Origin: Lachnospiraceae bacterium
Lineage (GTDB): Bacteria > Bacillota > Clostridia > Lachnospirales > Lachnospiraceae
NCBI GenBank assembly: GCA_017623295.1
Contig: JAGAPK010000060.1
Location: 1 to 64,000, forward strand
DNA length: 64,000 nt
Direction: 5' to 3'
Each line of letters begins with the position of its first letter. Within the stretch, counting starts at the first letter, position 1. The notes beneath the pieces were generated by a model, which saw nothing but the letters and a program-made list of their open reading frames with translations, ran no database searches and was not told the origin of the DNA. Shown here piece after piece: positions 56,054 through 64,000 of the stretch. A program made the position numbers and the translations under genes.

Positions 56054-56905
56054 GTGGCAAAAACAATTATAAAAGAAATAATTCATGCTAAAGGTGTGGA
56101 TATCGGAATATATACAATGGATTTTGAAAATGAGTTTATATCTTTAACAGATATCGCAAAATATAAAAGTGAAGATCCGACAGCAGTAATTCAGAATTGG
56201 ATGCGTAATAGAGATGTCATTGAATTCTTGGGACTATGGGAAAGTCTCCATAATTTAGATTTTAAACCCCTCGAATTCGAGGGGTTTAAAAATCAAGCAG
56301 GTGCAAATGCATTTACGATGTCTCCCAAAAAATGGATTGATGCCACAAACGCAATAGGAATCGTTTCAAAGTCAGGCCGTTATGGTGGAACTTTTGCTCA
56401 TTCGGATATTGCGTTTGAATTTGCTTCATGGATTTCGCCCGAATTCAAGCTATATATTATTAAAGATTATAAACGTTTAAAAACAGAAGAAAATAGTCGT
56501 TTATCTTTGAATTGGAATTTGAATCGGGAGATTTCTAAATTAAATTATCGAATTCATACAGATGCGATTAAATCCAATTTGATTCCACCAGAATTAACAC
56601 CGGAACAAATTGGATTGGCATATGCAAGTGAAGCCGATATGCTAAATGTAGCATTATTTGGTAAAACAGCAAAACAGTGGCATGCAGAAAATCAAGGAAA
56701 AAAGGGAAATATCAGAGATTATGCAACCCTCAATCAGCTATTGGTTCTTGCTAATATAGAAAGTTATAATGCGATATTGATTGAGCAGGGAAGAAGCCAG
56801 TCAGAAAGATTAGTGATTTTGCATGACTTGGCTGTGAAGCAGATGCAGACGATGGAATCGTTGAATAAGTCAAATTTACCCCAAATAGGAAAGAATAAAT
56901 GCTAA
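56054..56905 (+). CDS. KilA-N domain protein
   Basis: Protein of 283 residues with an N-terminal KilA-N DNA-binding domain (YTMDFENEFISLTDIAKYK, IQNWMRNRDVIEFLGLWESL, GGTFAHSDIAFEFASWISPEF). The C-terminal half is a helical region common in bacterial stand-alone KilA-N proteins. Such domains come from phages and large DNA viruses. The GTG follows AGGAAGGG. Its base composition looks more AT-rich than the flanking genes and no other phage gene is nearby, so it may be a single transferred gene. Confidence 0.9.
   Translation: MAKTIIKEIIHAKGVDIGIYTMDFENEFISLTDIAKYKSEDPTAVIQNWMRNRDVIEFLGLWESLHNLDFKPLEFEGFKNQAGANAFTMSPKKWIDATNAIGIVSKSGRYGGTFAHSDIAFEFASWISPEFKLYIIKDYKRLKTEENSRLSLNWNLNREISKLNYRIHTDAIKSNLIPPELTPEQIGLAYASEADMLNVALFGKTAKQWHAENQGKKGNIRDYATLNQLLVLANIESYNAILIEQGRSQSERLVILHDLAVKQMQTMESLNKSNLPQIGKNKC
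56260..56291. repeat. 32-bp perfect palindrome inside the KilA-N gene
   Basis: The sequence centred on CCCCTCGAATTCGAGGGG is a perfect inverted repeat with 16-base arms and no loop, running from 56260 to 56291. It encodes the residues around FKPLEFEGFK. It could extrude as a cruciform or fold as an RNA hairpin early in the message. Confidence 0.9.
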
Positions 56906-56920
56906 GAAGCGTTAAGATTG

Positions 56921-56967
56921 TAAAGCCCATAGCCAAAAATCAAAATGTTATGGGCTTTATAATTTTT
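56921..56967 (+). terminator. Terminator of the KilA-N gene
   Basis: TAAAGCCCATA pairs with TATGGGCTTTA and is followed by a T-rich tail. Confidence 0.85.
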
Positions 56968-56978
56968 TTAGAAATGAA

Positions 56979-57005
56979 TTAGCACTCACCTATTGACAGT
57001 GCTAA
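56979..57005 (+). promoter_or_regulatory. CIRCE element overlapping the clpB promoter
   Basis: TTAGCACTC (56979-56987), nine bases, CAGTGCTAA (56997-57005). This is the HrcA-binding CIRCE inverted repeat with one mismatch in the second arm (consensus GAGTGCTAA). The second arm overlaps TTGACA (56993-56998), the -35; TATTGT (57016-57021) is the likely -10. Confidence 0.93.
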
Positions 57006-57058
57006 CAAAACGAGTTATTGTTATAGCATAAATAGAACAAACAACAAAAACATGAGAA

Positions 57059-57102
57059 ACATATGTAAAAGAGGACAATACATATGTAAAAAGAGACAAT
57101 AC
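57059..57102. repeat. Imperfect 21-bp tandem duplication in the clpB leader
   Basis: ACATATGTAAAAGAGGACAATAC (57059-57081) is followed by ACATATGTAAAAAGAGACAATAC (57080-57102). It lies in the leader of clpB and has no assigned role. Confidence 0.8.
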
Positions 57103-57122
57103 TATAACAGGAGGTAGAGATT

Positions 57123-59705
57123 ATGAATTTGACGAAATTTACCCAGAAGTCCATGCAGGCAGTTGAACAATGCGAACGTCTTGCATACGAATATGGAAAT
57201 CAGGAAATTGAACAGGAACATCTTCTCTATAGTCTTCTTACCATAGAGGATAGCCTGATTCTGAAACTGATTGAGAAAATGGAAATCCAGAAAGAATATT
57301 TCTTAAATCGTGTGGAGCAGGGCTTGCAGAAAAGAGTGAAAGTACAAGGCGGGCAGATTTATGTCGGTCAGGACTTAAACAAAGCGTTGGTAACCGCTGA
57401 GGATGAAGCGAAACAGTTAGGGGACGAATATGTCTCCGTAGAGCATCTTTTCCTGGCAATGATAAAACACCCAAATAAGGAAATTAAAGAGATTTTCCGT
57501 GAATTTGGTATCACAAGAGAACGTTTTTTGCAGGCACTTTCTACTGTGCGTGGTAATCAGAGAGTGACTTCTGACAACCCGGAAGCAACTTATGATACTC
57601 TTGAAAAATACGGACAGGATTTAGTGGAAAAAGCTAGAAATCAGAAACTTGATCCGGTTATCGGCAGAGATAATGAGATTCGAAATGTGATTCGTATTTT
57701 GTCCCGTAAGACTAAGAACAATCCGGTGCTTATTGGCGAACCGGGCGTTGGTAAAACAGCGGTAGCAGAAGGTCTGGCACAGCGTATTGTACGTGGAGAT
57801 GTACCACAGGGGCTAAAGGATAAAAAGATTTTTTCACTGGACATGGGTGCACTGGTAGCAGGTGCCAAATATCGTGGTGAGTTTGAGGAACGTCTGAAAG
57901 CGGTGCTGGATGATGTGAAAAACAGTGATGGACAGATTATTCTTTTCATTGATGAGCTGCATACCATTGTGGGTGCTGGTAAAACAGATGGTGCGATGGA
58001 TGCCGGAAATATGTTGAAGCCTATGCTTGCGCGTGGAGAACTTCATTGTATTGGTGCTACAACTTTGGATGAATACCGCCAGTATATTGAGAAAGACCCG
58101 GCATTGGAACGCCGTTTCCAACCGGTTCTGGTAGACGAACCGACCGTAGAAGACACTATTTCCATTTTGCGTGGTTTGAAAGAACGCTATGAAGTATATC
58201 ATGGTGTGAAAATTATGGACAATGCGCTTGTCAGTGCGGCAGTGCTTTCAAATCGTTACATTTCAGATAGATTTTTGCCGGATAAAGCGATTGACCTGGT
58301 GGATGAAGCGTGCGCACTGATTAAAACAGAACTTGACTCTATGCCGACGGAACTGGATGAATTGCAGCGTAAAGTAATGCAGATGGAAATTGAAGAAACG
58401 GCATTGAAGAAAGAAGACGACCGTTTGAGTAAGGAACGTCTGGAACAGTTACAAAAAGAGTTGGCTGAGTTAAAAGAAGAATTAAAGAACCGTCTTGCAC
58501 AGTGGGAGAATGAGAAAGCTTCGGTTGAAAAGCTTTCTAAAATCCGTGAAGAAATCGATGACGTGAATAATCAGATTCAGATTGCCCAGCGTGAAGGTGA
58601 TTACGAGAAGGCAGCAGAACTTAGCTATGGAAAATTGCCAAGCTTAAAACAACAGTTAGAAATAGAAGAAGAAAATGTGAAAGCAAAAGACTTATCACTG
58701 GTACACGAAAGTGTTTCGGATGAAGAAATTGCCAAAATTATTTCCCGTTGGACCGGTATTCCGGTTGCAAAACTGACGGAAAGTGAGCGAAACAAAACTT
58801 TACATCTGGATGAAGAATTACACAAACGTGTCATCGGACAGAACGAAGGTGTTACGAAAGTAACAGAAGCCATCATTCGTTCCAAAGCGGGTATCAAAGA
58901 CCCGAAAAAGCCAATCGGTTCCTTTTTGTTCTTAGGACCTACCGGTGTTGGTAAAACAGAGCTTGCCAAAGCACTGGCAGCCTCTTTGTTTGATGATGAG
59001 AACAATATGGTTCGTATCGATATGAGTGAGTATATGGAGAAATACTCTGTATCCAGACTGATTGGAGCGCCTCCGGGATATGTTGGTTATGAAGAAGGTG
59101 GACAGTTGACCGAGGCAGTCAGAAGAAAGCCTTATTCGGTAGTGCTTTTTGATGAAGTAGAGAAAGCACACCCGGATGTATTCAACGTTTTGTTGCAAGT
59201 ATTGGATGATGGACGTGTTACGGATTCACAGGGAAGAACCGTAGACTTTAAGAATACGATTCTTATTATGACTTCCAACATTGGTGCCGGTTATTTGTTA
59301 GAGGGTATCGATGAAAACGGCAATATTAAAACGGAAGCAGAAGAAATGGTTATGAATGATTTGCGTAATCATTTCCGACCGGAGTTTTTGAACCGTCTGG
59401 ATGAAACCATTTTGTTCAAGCCATTAACCAAAGACAATATCGGTGGTATTATCCATCTGATTATTGCAGATTTGAACAAACGTCTGGCTGACAGGGAACT
59501 TCAGATTGAACTGACACCGGAAGCAGAGCAGTTTATTGTAGACAATGCTTATGATCCTGTCTATGGTGCACGACCGCTGAAACGTTATATTCAGAAGTAC
59601 GTGGAAACTTTATCCGCCAAACTGATTCTGGCAGACGAAGTAGCAGCTAATGATACAATCCAGATTCTTCTTGAGAACGGAGCACTCACAGCGAGAAGAA
59701 AATAG
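57123..59705 (+). CDS. clpB: ATP-dependent disaggregase ClpB
   Basis: Hexameric chaperone of 860 residues that pulls proteins out of aggregates together with DnaK. It has the N domain (two Clp_N repeats, to about 145), first AAA domain with [14 protein letters not shown], the long middle coiled coil (about 410-530) that marks ClpB rather than ClpA/C, second AAA domain with [14 protein letters not shown], and a C-terminal small domain. GGAGGTAG precedes the ATG. HrcA control is shown by the CIRCE element. Confidence 0.97.
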   Translation: MNLTKFTQKSMQAVEQCERLAYEYGNQEIEQEHLLYSLLTIEDSLILKLIEKMEIQKEYFLNRVEQGLQKRVKVQGGQIYVGQDLNKALVTAEDEAKQLGDEYVSVEHLFLAMIKHPNKEIKEIFREFGITRERFLQALSTVRGNQRVTSDNPEATYDTLEKYGQDLVEKARNQKLDPVIGRDNEIRNVIRILSRKTKNNPVLIGEPGVGKTAVAEGLAQRIVRGDVPQGLKDKKIFSLDMGALVAGAKYRGEFEERLKAVLDDVKNSDGQIILFIDELHTIVGAGKTDGAMDAGNMLKPMLARGELHCIGATTLDEYRQYIEKDPALERRFQPVLVDEPTVEDTISILRGLKERYEVYHGVKIMDNALVSAAVLSNRYISDRFLPDKAIDLVDEACALIKTELDSMPTELDELQRKVMQMEIEETALKKEDDRLSKERLEQLQKELAELKEELKNRLAQWENEKASVEKLSKIREEIDDVNNQIQIAQREGDYEKAAELSYGKLPSLKQQLEIEEENVKAKDLSLVHESVSDEEIAKIISRWTGIPVAKLTESERNKTLHLDEELHKRVIGQNEGVTKVTEAIIRSKAGIKDPKKPIGSFLFLGPTGVGKTELAKALAASLFDDENNMVRIDMSEYMEKYSVSRLIGAPPGYVGYEEGGQLTEAVRRKPYSVVLFDEVEKAHPDVFNVLLQVLDDGRVTDSQGRTVDFKNTILIMTSNIGAGYLLEGIDENGNIKTEAEEMVMNDLRNHFRPEFLNRLDETILFKPLTKDNIGGIIHLIIADLNKRLADRELQIELTPEAEQFIVDNAYDPVYGARPLKRYIQKYVETLSAKLILADEVAANDTIQILLENGALTARRK

Positions 59706-59737
59706 AATATGCCAATGAAATAGAACAGAATAAGCAA

Positions 59738-59775
59738 AAGATAGCAGACCTACTGGTGTGGGTTTGCTATTTTAT
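59738..59775 (+). terminator. Terminator of clpB
   Basis: ATAGCAGACC (59741-59750) pairs with GGTTTGCTAT (59761-59770) and a T-rich tail follows. Confidence 0.8.
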
Positions 59776-59778
59776 TGC

Positions 59779-59864
59779 TTTACGAGGCGAAAAAGTGTAT
59801 CCATATGTCGAAAGATGGGACGAAAAAGTGTAGCACAATAGCGTTTTACGGGGCGAAAAAGTGT
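59779..59864 (+). repeat. Three direct repeats at exact 33-bp spacing before the ATPase gene
   Basis: The core CGAAAAAGTGT ends at 59798, 59831 and 59864. Copies one and three share 20 bases (TTTACG-A/G-GGCGAAAAAGTGT); the middle copy is less conserved on its left (AAGATGGGACGAAAAAGTGT). The two 13-base spacers are unrelated. The period of 33 is three helical turns, so all copies face the same side of the DNA. They lie 49 bases before the ATPase start, in the promoter region. Confidence 0.9.
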
Positions 59865-59912
59865 TGAATAAAAATAATAAAGGGAATATAATGGAACTGT
59901 GGAGGTGAAAAT

Positions 59913-61202
59913 ATGCAACGCTTTTTGATGGAAGAACTGGTGAAGTGGAAAAACAAAGTGAATAGAAAGCCTTTAATATTGAAAGGGGCAAGGCAGGTTG
60001 GCAAGACCTGGCTTATGAAAGAGTTTGGAAAGCTTCATTTTGATAAAGTTGCCTATGTAACCTTTTATAATAACCAGAGAATGAAAAAGGTTTTTGAGGA
60101 AGATTATGATATTGATAGAATTTTAATCAATATAAATATTGAATGTCATACAGAGGTAACACCACAGGATACGCTCATTATATTTGATGAAATACAAGAA
60201 GCCCCCCGGGCACTGGAGGCATTAAAATATTTTTGTGAAAATGCGCCTGAATATGCGGTTGTAGCAGCTGGTTCGCTTTTGGGAGTAGCGATGCATTCGG
60301 GCGTGTCATTCCCGGTGGGAAAGGTTGATTTGTTAGAACTGCATCCGATGAATTATAGAGAGTTTCTACTGGCTATGGGTGAACAACAATTGACTGAATT
60401 ATTGTTGGCAGACGATTACCAATTGATTTCAGATTTTAGTGATAAATATATATTCTGGCTGAAAAACTACTATTATGTGGGAGGAATGCCGGAAGCAGTA
60501 AGCTATTTTAGTGAGCATAAGGATTACGATGAAGTAAGAAAAATACAGAATGCGATTCTTGAGCAATATGAAGGCGATTTTGGAAAGCATACAGGGGTAA
60601 ATGAATTGCCGCGTATCAGAATGGTATGGAATTCCATCCCTTTACAATTGGCGAAAGAAAATAGAAAATTCTTTTTCGGAAAAATAAAAGAAGGCGCAAG
60701 AGCAAAGGATTTTGAAGTAGCGATTGAATGGCTGCAGGATTGTGGTTTAGTAAAAAAAGTATATAAAGTGAGCAAACCGGCAATGCCATTAAAGGCGTAC
60801 ATGGAGTTTTCTTCTTTTAAGTTGTTTATGCTTGATGTAGGGTTACTGGGGGCGCTTAGTGAGTTGAACGCCGAATCCATTTTGGAGGGAAATGATATAT
60901 TTGTTGAATTTAAAGGTGCACTGACAGAACAATATGTGCTGCAGCAGATTGTGTCTGATACGGACTATAATCCGTATTATTATGCAGGAGAAAAATCAAC
61001 TTATGAAGTGGATTTTGTGATTCAGAAATCGAAAGCTATTGTGCCTGTTGAAGTAAAAGCAGAGGAAAATCTTAGAGCACAGAGCTTAAAAGCATATTGT
61101 GAAAAATTCAAACCTGAATATGCGGTCAGAACTTCTATGTCAAATTATCGAGAACAGGACTGGATGGTTAATATACCTTTATATTGCATATGCAGAATAT
61201 AG
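59913..61202 (+). CDS. AAA ATPase with DUF4143 domain
   Basis: Protein of 429 residues. Walker A is LKGARQVGKTWLM, Walker B TLIIFDEIQEAP, and the C-terminal half is the DUF4143 nuclease-like domain (YEVDFVIQKSKAIVPVEVKAEENLRAQSLKAY, which resembles the PD-(D/E)XK core). These ATPases are common in anaerobes, often as many copies, and their job is not known. GGAGGTG precedes the ATG. It stands alone, with no antitoxin-like partner. Confidence 0.9.
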   Translation: MQRFLMEELVKWKNKVNRKPLILKGARQVGKTWLMKEFGKLHFDKVAYVTFYNNQRMKKVFEEDYDIDRILININIECHTEVTPQDTLIIFDEIQEAPRALEALKYFCENAPEYAVVAAGSLLGVAMHSGVSFPVGKVDLLELHPMNYREFLLAMGEQQLTELLLADDYQLISDFSDKYIFWLKNYYYVGGMPEAVSYFSEHKDYDEVRKIQNAILEQYEGDFGKHTGVNELPRIRMVWNSIPLQLAKENRKFFFGKIKEGARAKDFEVAIEWLQDCGLVKKVYKVSKPAMPLKAYMEFSSFKLFMLDVGLLGALSELNAESILEGNDIFVEFKGALTEQYVLQQIVSDTDYNPYYYAGEKSTYEVDFVIQKSKAIVPVEVKAEENLRAQSLKAYCEKFKPEYAVRTSMSNYREQDWMVNIPLYCICRI

Positions 61203-61239
61203 GAACGAGCTATAAAATACAAGAAAGGAATAAAAACAG

Positions 61240-62262
61240 ATGAGATACCCGAAATTTTTACCAGAGAACGGAACAATTGGTTTTGTGGCACCTTCTTTTG
61301 GCTGTGCGACAGAGCCTTATAAAACAGCCTTTGTGAATGCACAGAAGAAATGGAAGGAAGCCGGCTATCAGTTACAGTTTGGACCAAACTGTTATGTGGA
61401 AAAAGGAATCGGCATCAGTAACACACCGCAATTATGTGGTGCAGAGTTGGAAGAATCCTATTGTGGCACAGAAAATGACAGCATTATTTCCTGTGGTGGC
61501 GGTGAATTGATGTGCGGCATTCTGGATTATGTGGATTTTGAGAAAATAAAAAAGGCAGATCCGAAGTGGTATATGGGATTTTCTGATAATACGAATATGA
61601 CCTTTTTGCTGACGACCTTGTGCGATACAGCTTCGATTTACGGACCATGTGCGGCTGCCTTTGGTATGGAACCCTGGCATCCGTCATTACAGGATTCTAT
61701 GGATGTCATAACCGGCAAGAAACTGACTTTGCAAGGATATGATAAATGGGAAAAAGAGTCTTTGAAGGACGAGGAACATCCATTAGAGCCATATCATGTA
61801 ACAGAGAAATCCGTAATCCGTAAGTTCCCGAATGAAACATTAGACTTTAGCGGAAGATTGCTCGGTGGCTGTATGGATTGTCTCGTAAATCTGCTTGGAA
61901 CGAAGTATGATAAAGTATGTGAATTTACAGAAAAATATAAGGAAGACGGAATTATCTGGTTTTTAGAAGCATGCGATTTGAATGTTATGAGCATCAGGCG
62001 TGCAATGTGGCAGATAGAACATGCCGGATGGTTTGAACATTGCAAAGGCTTTCTGATTGGCAGACCGCTCTGTCATGGACAGGAGATGATGGGATTAGAC
62101 CAATATGAGGCCGTTTATGAAGTGATTCGTAAATACAACGTGCCGGTAATTATGGATGTGGATTTAGGGCATATCCCACCAATGATGCCGCTTATCTGTG
62201 GCAGCATGGCACAGATTCATGCACAGGGTAATGACTATACCGTGAAGATGGAATTAAAATGA
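61240..62262 (+). CDS. LD-carboxypeptidase (S66 family)
   Basis: Serine peptidase of 340 residues related to LdcA and MccF. It trims D-alanine from muropeptides in recycling, or cleaves microcin-like aminoacyl adenylates. The nucleophile is S115 in YMGFSDNTNMTF, and the late HIPPMMPLICGS supplies the catalytic His. No signal peptide, so it is cytosolic. AAAGGAA precedes the ATG. It is 19 bases before the DUF4250 gene. Confidence 0.9.
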   Translation: MRYPKFLPENGTIGFVAPSFGCATEPYKTAFVNAQKKWKEAGYQLQFGPNCYVEKGIGISNTPQLCGAELEESYCGTENDSIISCGGGELMCGILDYVDFEKIKKADPKWYMGFSDNTNMTFLLTTLCDTASIYGPCAAAFGMEPWHPSLQDSMDVITGKKLTLQGYDKWEKESLKDEEHPLEPYHVTEKSVIRKFPNETLDFSGRLLGGCMDCLVNLLGTKYDKVCEFTEKYKEDGIIWFLEACDLNVMSIRRAMWQIEHAGWFEHCKGFLIGRPLCHGQEMMGLDQYEAVYEVIRKYNVPVIMDVDLGHIPPMMPLICGSMAQIHAQGNDYTVKMELK

Positions 62263-62281
62263 TATTAGAGGGAGAGAAAAC

Positions 62282-62455
62282 ATGATACCAAAAGACCCGG
62301 TTATGCTACTTAGTTTTGTGAATTTGAAATTAAGAGATTATTATGGAAGTCTGGAAAAATTATGTGACGACTTAGATATTAGTGAGTCTGAAATAGTCGA
62401 TAAATTGGCTTCTATTGATTATCATTATGATAAGGAGAAAAATCAGTTTGTCTGA
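62282..62455 (+). CDS. DUF4250 protein, 57 residues
   Basis: Small protein with the typical DUF4250 opening IPKDPVMLLSFVNLKLRDYY and ending YDKEKNQFV. AGGGAGAG lies before the ATG. The family is short, widespread in Clostridia and has no known function; the sequence looks like a small helical DNA- or protein-binding unit. It overlaps the next gene's TTG start by eight bases. Confidence 0.85.
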   Translation: MIPKDPVMLLSFVNLKLRDYYGSLEKLCDDLDISESEIVDKLASIDYHYDKEKNQFV

Positions 62456-64000
62456 GGGGGTAAAAATAACTATTGTTATAGAAACTGAAAATGGAATAGA
62501 ACAAAAAAGAGAAGTGACACATGAATCTGATGCGACACTCATGTCAACTTTGCAGAAAACGAATTTGATTTCGGAAAGTTTTTGTGGTGGAATCGGTAAA
62601 TGTGGTAGATGTCGGGTACAGTTTCTGAAAGGAGCACCGCTTCCGACAGCCATAGAAAGAAGTACGTTTTCACCGGAAGAATTAAGAGCAGGATATCGCC
62701 TTGCGTGTATGGTGAAGCCAAAGAACAGTTGTGTCATTCGCTTGGCGTTCATAAAGTCCGATAAAATAGACATTATTACGGATGTGATGAAAATGTCGGG
62801 AAATAATGACTTGTCCGGTCAACAAAAAACGTCATTTTCTGACAGCAAATCAACAGAAAAAAAGAAACGTTATATCGTTGCTGTTGATTTGGGAACGACC
62901 ACGATTGCAATGCAGTTACAGGAACTATATTCCGGTAAAATAATTTCTACATATTGTGAGGTTAATCCACAGAGGAAATTTGGTGCAGATGTACTTTCCA
63001 GAATTCAGGCAGCCGGAAAGGGACATGCTGAGGAAATGAAAGAGAGCGTATGGCAGGTGCTTCGAAATGGTATTAAGAAATTTGATGCGCCGATTGATTG
63101 CATCTGTATTGCCGGTAACACGACGATGGAGCATCTGCTTATGGGACTTCCGGTAGAGTCGCTTGGCAGAAGTCCTTTTACTCCGGTAGAAATTGGATTG
63201 CAGCAGACCGAGTTTCAAGGGATTCCTGTTTACGTGACACCGGGGATTAGCACGTTTGTAGGCGGTGATATCGTAGCCGGATTATATTATTGTGGGTTAC
63301 TGGAGCTTTCGAGTCAAACACCTGCTAAAGTGGACAAACCACACGAAGCAGACCAACCGCACGAAGCAGACCAACCGCACGAAACCGTTTTGTTTCTGGA
63401 TTTGGGAACTAATGGAGAAATGGCATTGACTGATGGAAAGCAGATGCTTGTGACAGCAACGGCTGCGGGACCGGCATTTGAAGGCGGCGCGGGAGCAGCA
63501 GTACCTGGCAGCGATATGGTTGCTTTGATTGCTTCTTTATTAAAGAAAGGAATCATGGATGAAACCGGACTTTTGCAAGAACCATATTTTTCAGAAGGAA
63601 TTACAGTAGCCCCTCGGATTCATCTAACCCAGAAGGATATCCGGGATATTCAGATGGCGAAGGCAGCAGTATGTGCCGGGGTGGAAATTCTTTGGGAGAG
63701 GCTGGGAAAACCTTCTATTAAGGAAATATATCTGGCAGGCGGTTTTGGATATTATCTGGATGTAGATGCGGCACTTGCTATTGGCTTGCTGCCGAAACAG
63801 ATTTTGAGTGGACAGAATAAAACAGATGCTAAGATAAAATCTGTCGGAAACACTTCTTTGGCCGGTGCTTTTCAGATAGGAAGAGATTTGTGTACAGGTA
63901 AGTTTCATCTGCCGGAATCATTCGCAATAGAAAGCATCAATCTGGCAAGACAGGAGAAATTTCAGGAAATCTATCTGAAAAACCTTAATTTCAAATTGTA
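62448..64000 (+). CDS. Ferredoxin/ASKHA-domain protein (DUF4445), stop codon cut by the window end
   Basis: Protein of 517 residues; only the last base of its stop lies outside. An N-terminal [2Fe-2S] domain has CGGIGKCGRC plus a later Cys (RLACMVKP). Two ATPase-like sugar-kinase/Hsp70 motifs follow, AVDLGTTTIAMQL and FLDLGTNGEMAL, with GGFGYYLDVDAALAIG near the end. Relatives reactivate corrinoid iron-sulfur proteins by ATP-driven electron transfer. The start is a TTG at 62448 behind AAGGAG, inside the DUF4250 gene. No corrinoid protein gene is visible. Confidence 0.85.
   Translation, partial: MSEGVKITIVIETENGIEQKREVTHESDATLMSTLQKTNLISESFCGGIGKCGRCRVQFLKGAPLPTAIERSTFSPEELRAGYRLACMVKPKNSCVIRLAFIKSDKIDIITDVMKMSGNNDLSGQQKTSFSDSKSTEKKKRYIVAVDLGTTTIAMQLQELYSGKIISTYCEVNPQRKFGADVLSRIQAAGKGHAEEMKESVWQVLRNGIKKFDAPIDCICIAGNTTMEHLLMGLPVESLGRSPFTPVEIGLQQTEFQGIPVYVTPGISTFVGGDIVAGLYYCGLLELSSQTPAKVDKPHEADQPHEADQPHETVLFLDLGTNGEMALTDGKQMLVTATAAGPAFEGGAGAAVPGSDMVALIASLLKKGIMDETGLLQEPYFSEGITVAPRIHLTQKDIRDIQMAKAAVCAGVEILWERLGKPSIKEIYLAGGFGYYLDVDAALAIGLLPKQILSGQNKTDAKIKSVGNTSLAGAFQIGRDLCTGKFHLPESFAIESINLARQEKFQEIYLKNLNFKL
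63333..63386. repeat. 18-bp tandem repeat inside the ASKHA gene, three copies
   Basis: The unit GACCAACCGCACGAAGCA occurs at 63351-63368 with variants at 63333-63350 and 63369-63386. It is in frame and encodes the repeated hexapeptide D-K/Q-P-H-E-A/T. It sits in a surface loop before the second ATPase motif, and its number may vary between strains. Confidence 0.92.

Noticed and set aside
56054-56905. Prophage around the KilA-N gene
   Set aside because: Neighbours are a DegV operon, an unknown gene and clpB. No integrase, capsid, terminase or lysis genes are present.
59779-59864. The three 33-bp-spaced repeats as a small CRISPR array
   Set aside because: Only three copies with 13-base spacers, the middle copy diverged, and no cas gene in the window. 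Promoter position fits regulatory sites better.
59913-61202. DUF4143 ATPase as part of a toxin-antitoxin or defence pair
   Set aside because: No partner gene is adjacent. It lies alone between clpB and an LD-carboxypeptidase gene with separate control.

Overview
The window looks like chromosome of a Gram-positive anaerobe of the class Clostridia, most likely Lachnospiraceae. The evidence is strong AGGAGG-type ribosome binding sites, lipoprotein-anchored ABC sugar importers, an AddAB recombination nuclease, a GH94 cellobiose phosphorylase with the length and catalytic residue position of the Clostridium thermocellum enzyme, DUF1700 and DUF4250 proteins, a TatD-linked radical SAM protein and a DUF4445 ASKHA protein. 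Genus and species cannot be fixed from the sequence alone.

Layout. 1-1.4 kb: 3' part of an IS1182-type transposase next to tRNA-Arg. 1.7-6.1 kb: chemoreceptor (minus), pyridoxal kinase-like gene, radical SAM gene, MerR regulator (minus). 6.2-13.7 kb: carbohydrate locus with cellobiose phosphorylase (minus), diverging from a LacI regulator followed by a lipoprotein and two permeases. A shared operator-like motif lies near both promoters. 13.8-18.2 kb: DUF1700 membrane protein, a 51-residue Asn/Gln/Ser/Lys-rich small protein, rRNA methyltransferase-like gene, a degenerate amidase, RdgB and a YfcE-like phosphoesterase. 18.3-22.1 kb: six-tRNA cluster, MATE exporter, tRNA-Leu, second MATE exporter. 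Both the tRNA-Lys and tRNA-Leu 3' ends are repeated just downstream. 22.1-26.9 kb: yybP-ykoY-type manganese riboswitch and a CaCA exchanger, then LacI regulator and glycogen phosphorylase. 27-31 kb: a leader peptide with four consecutive Cys codons, cysK, then metNIQ. 31-33 kb: apt and an NCS2 purine permease. 33.5-40.9 kb: addBA. 41-47.2 kb: ugpCAEB, a glycerophosphodiesterase and a HAD phosphatase, preceded by Pho-box-like repeats. 47.5-48.2 kb: XRE regulator plus membrane protein. 48.3-55.4 kb: two hybrid histidine kinases flanking an HD-GYP response regulator, with a DegV protein. 55.5-56.9 kb: an unrecognised 160-residue protein and a KilA-N protein. 57-59.7 kb: clpB with a CIRCE element. 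59.7-64 kb: three repeats at exact 33-bp spacing before a DUF4143-type ATPase, an LD-carboxypeptidase, DUF4250, and a ferredoxin/ASKHA protein whose stop codon is cut by the window end.

Most of the window is ordinary housekeeping and carbohydrate or phosphate uptake. The best candidates for little-described biology are regulatory: the Cys-codon leader before cysK, the 33-bp-phased repeats before the ATPase, the manganese riboswitch that suggests a role for the CaCA exchanger, the terminator leader before metN, and the tRNA 3'-end repeats. No complete defence system, prophage or CRISPR array was found.
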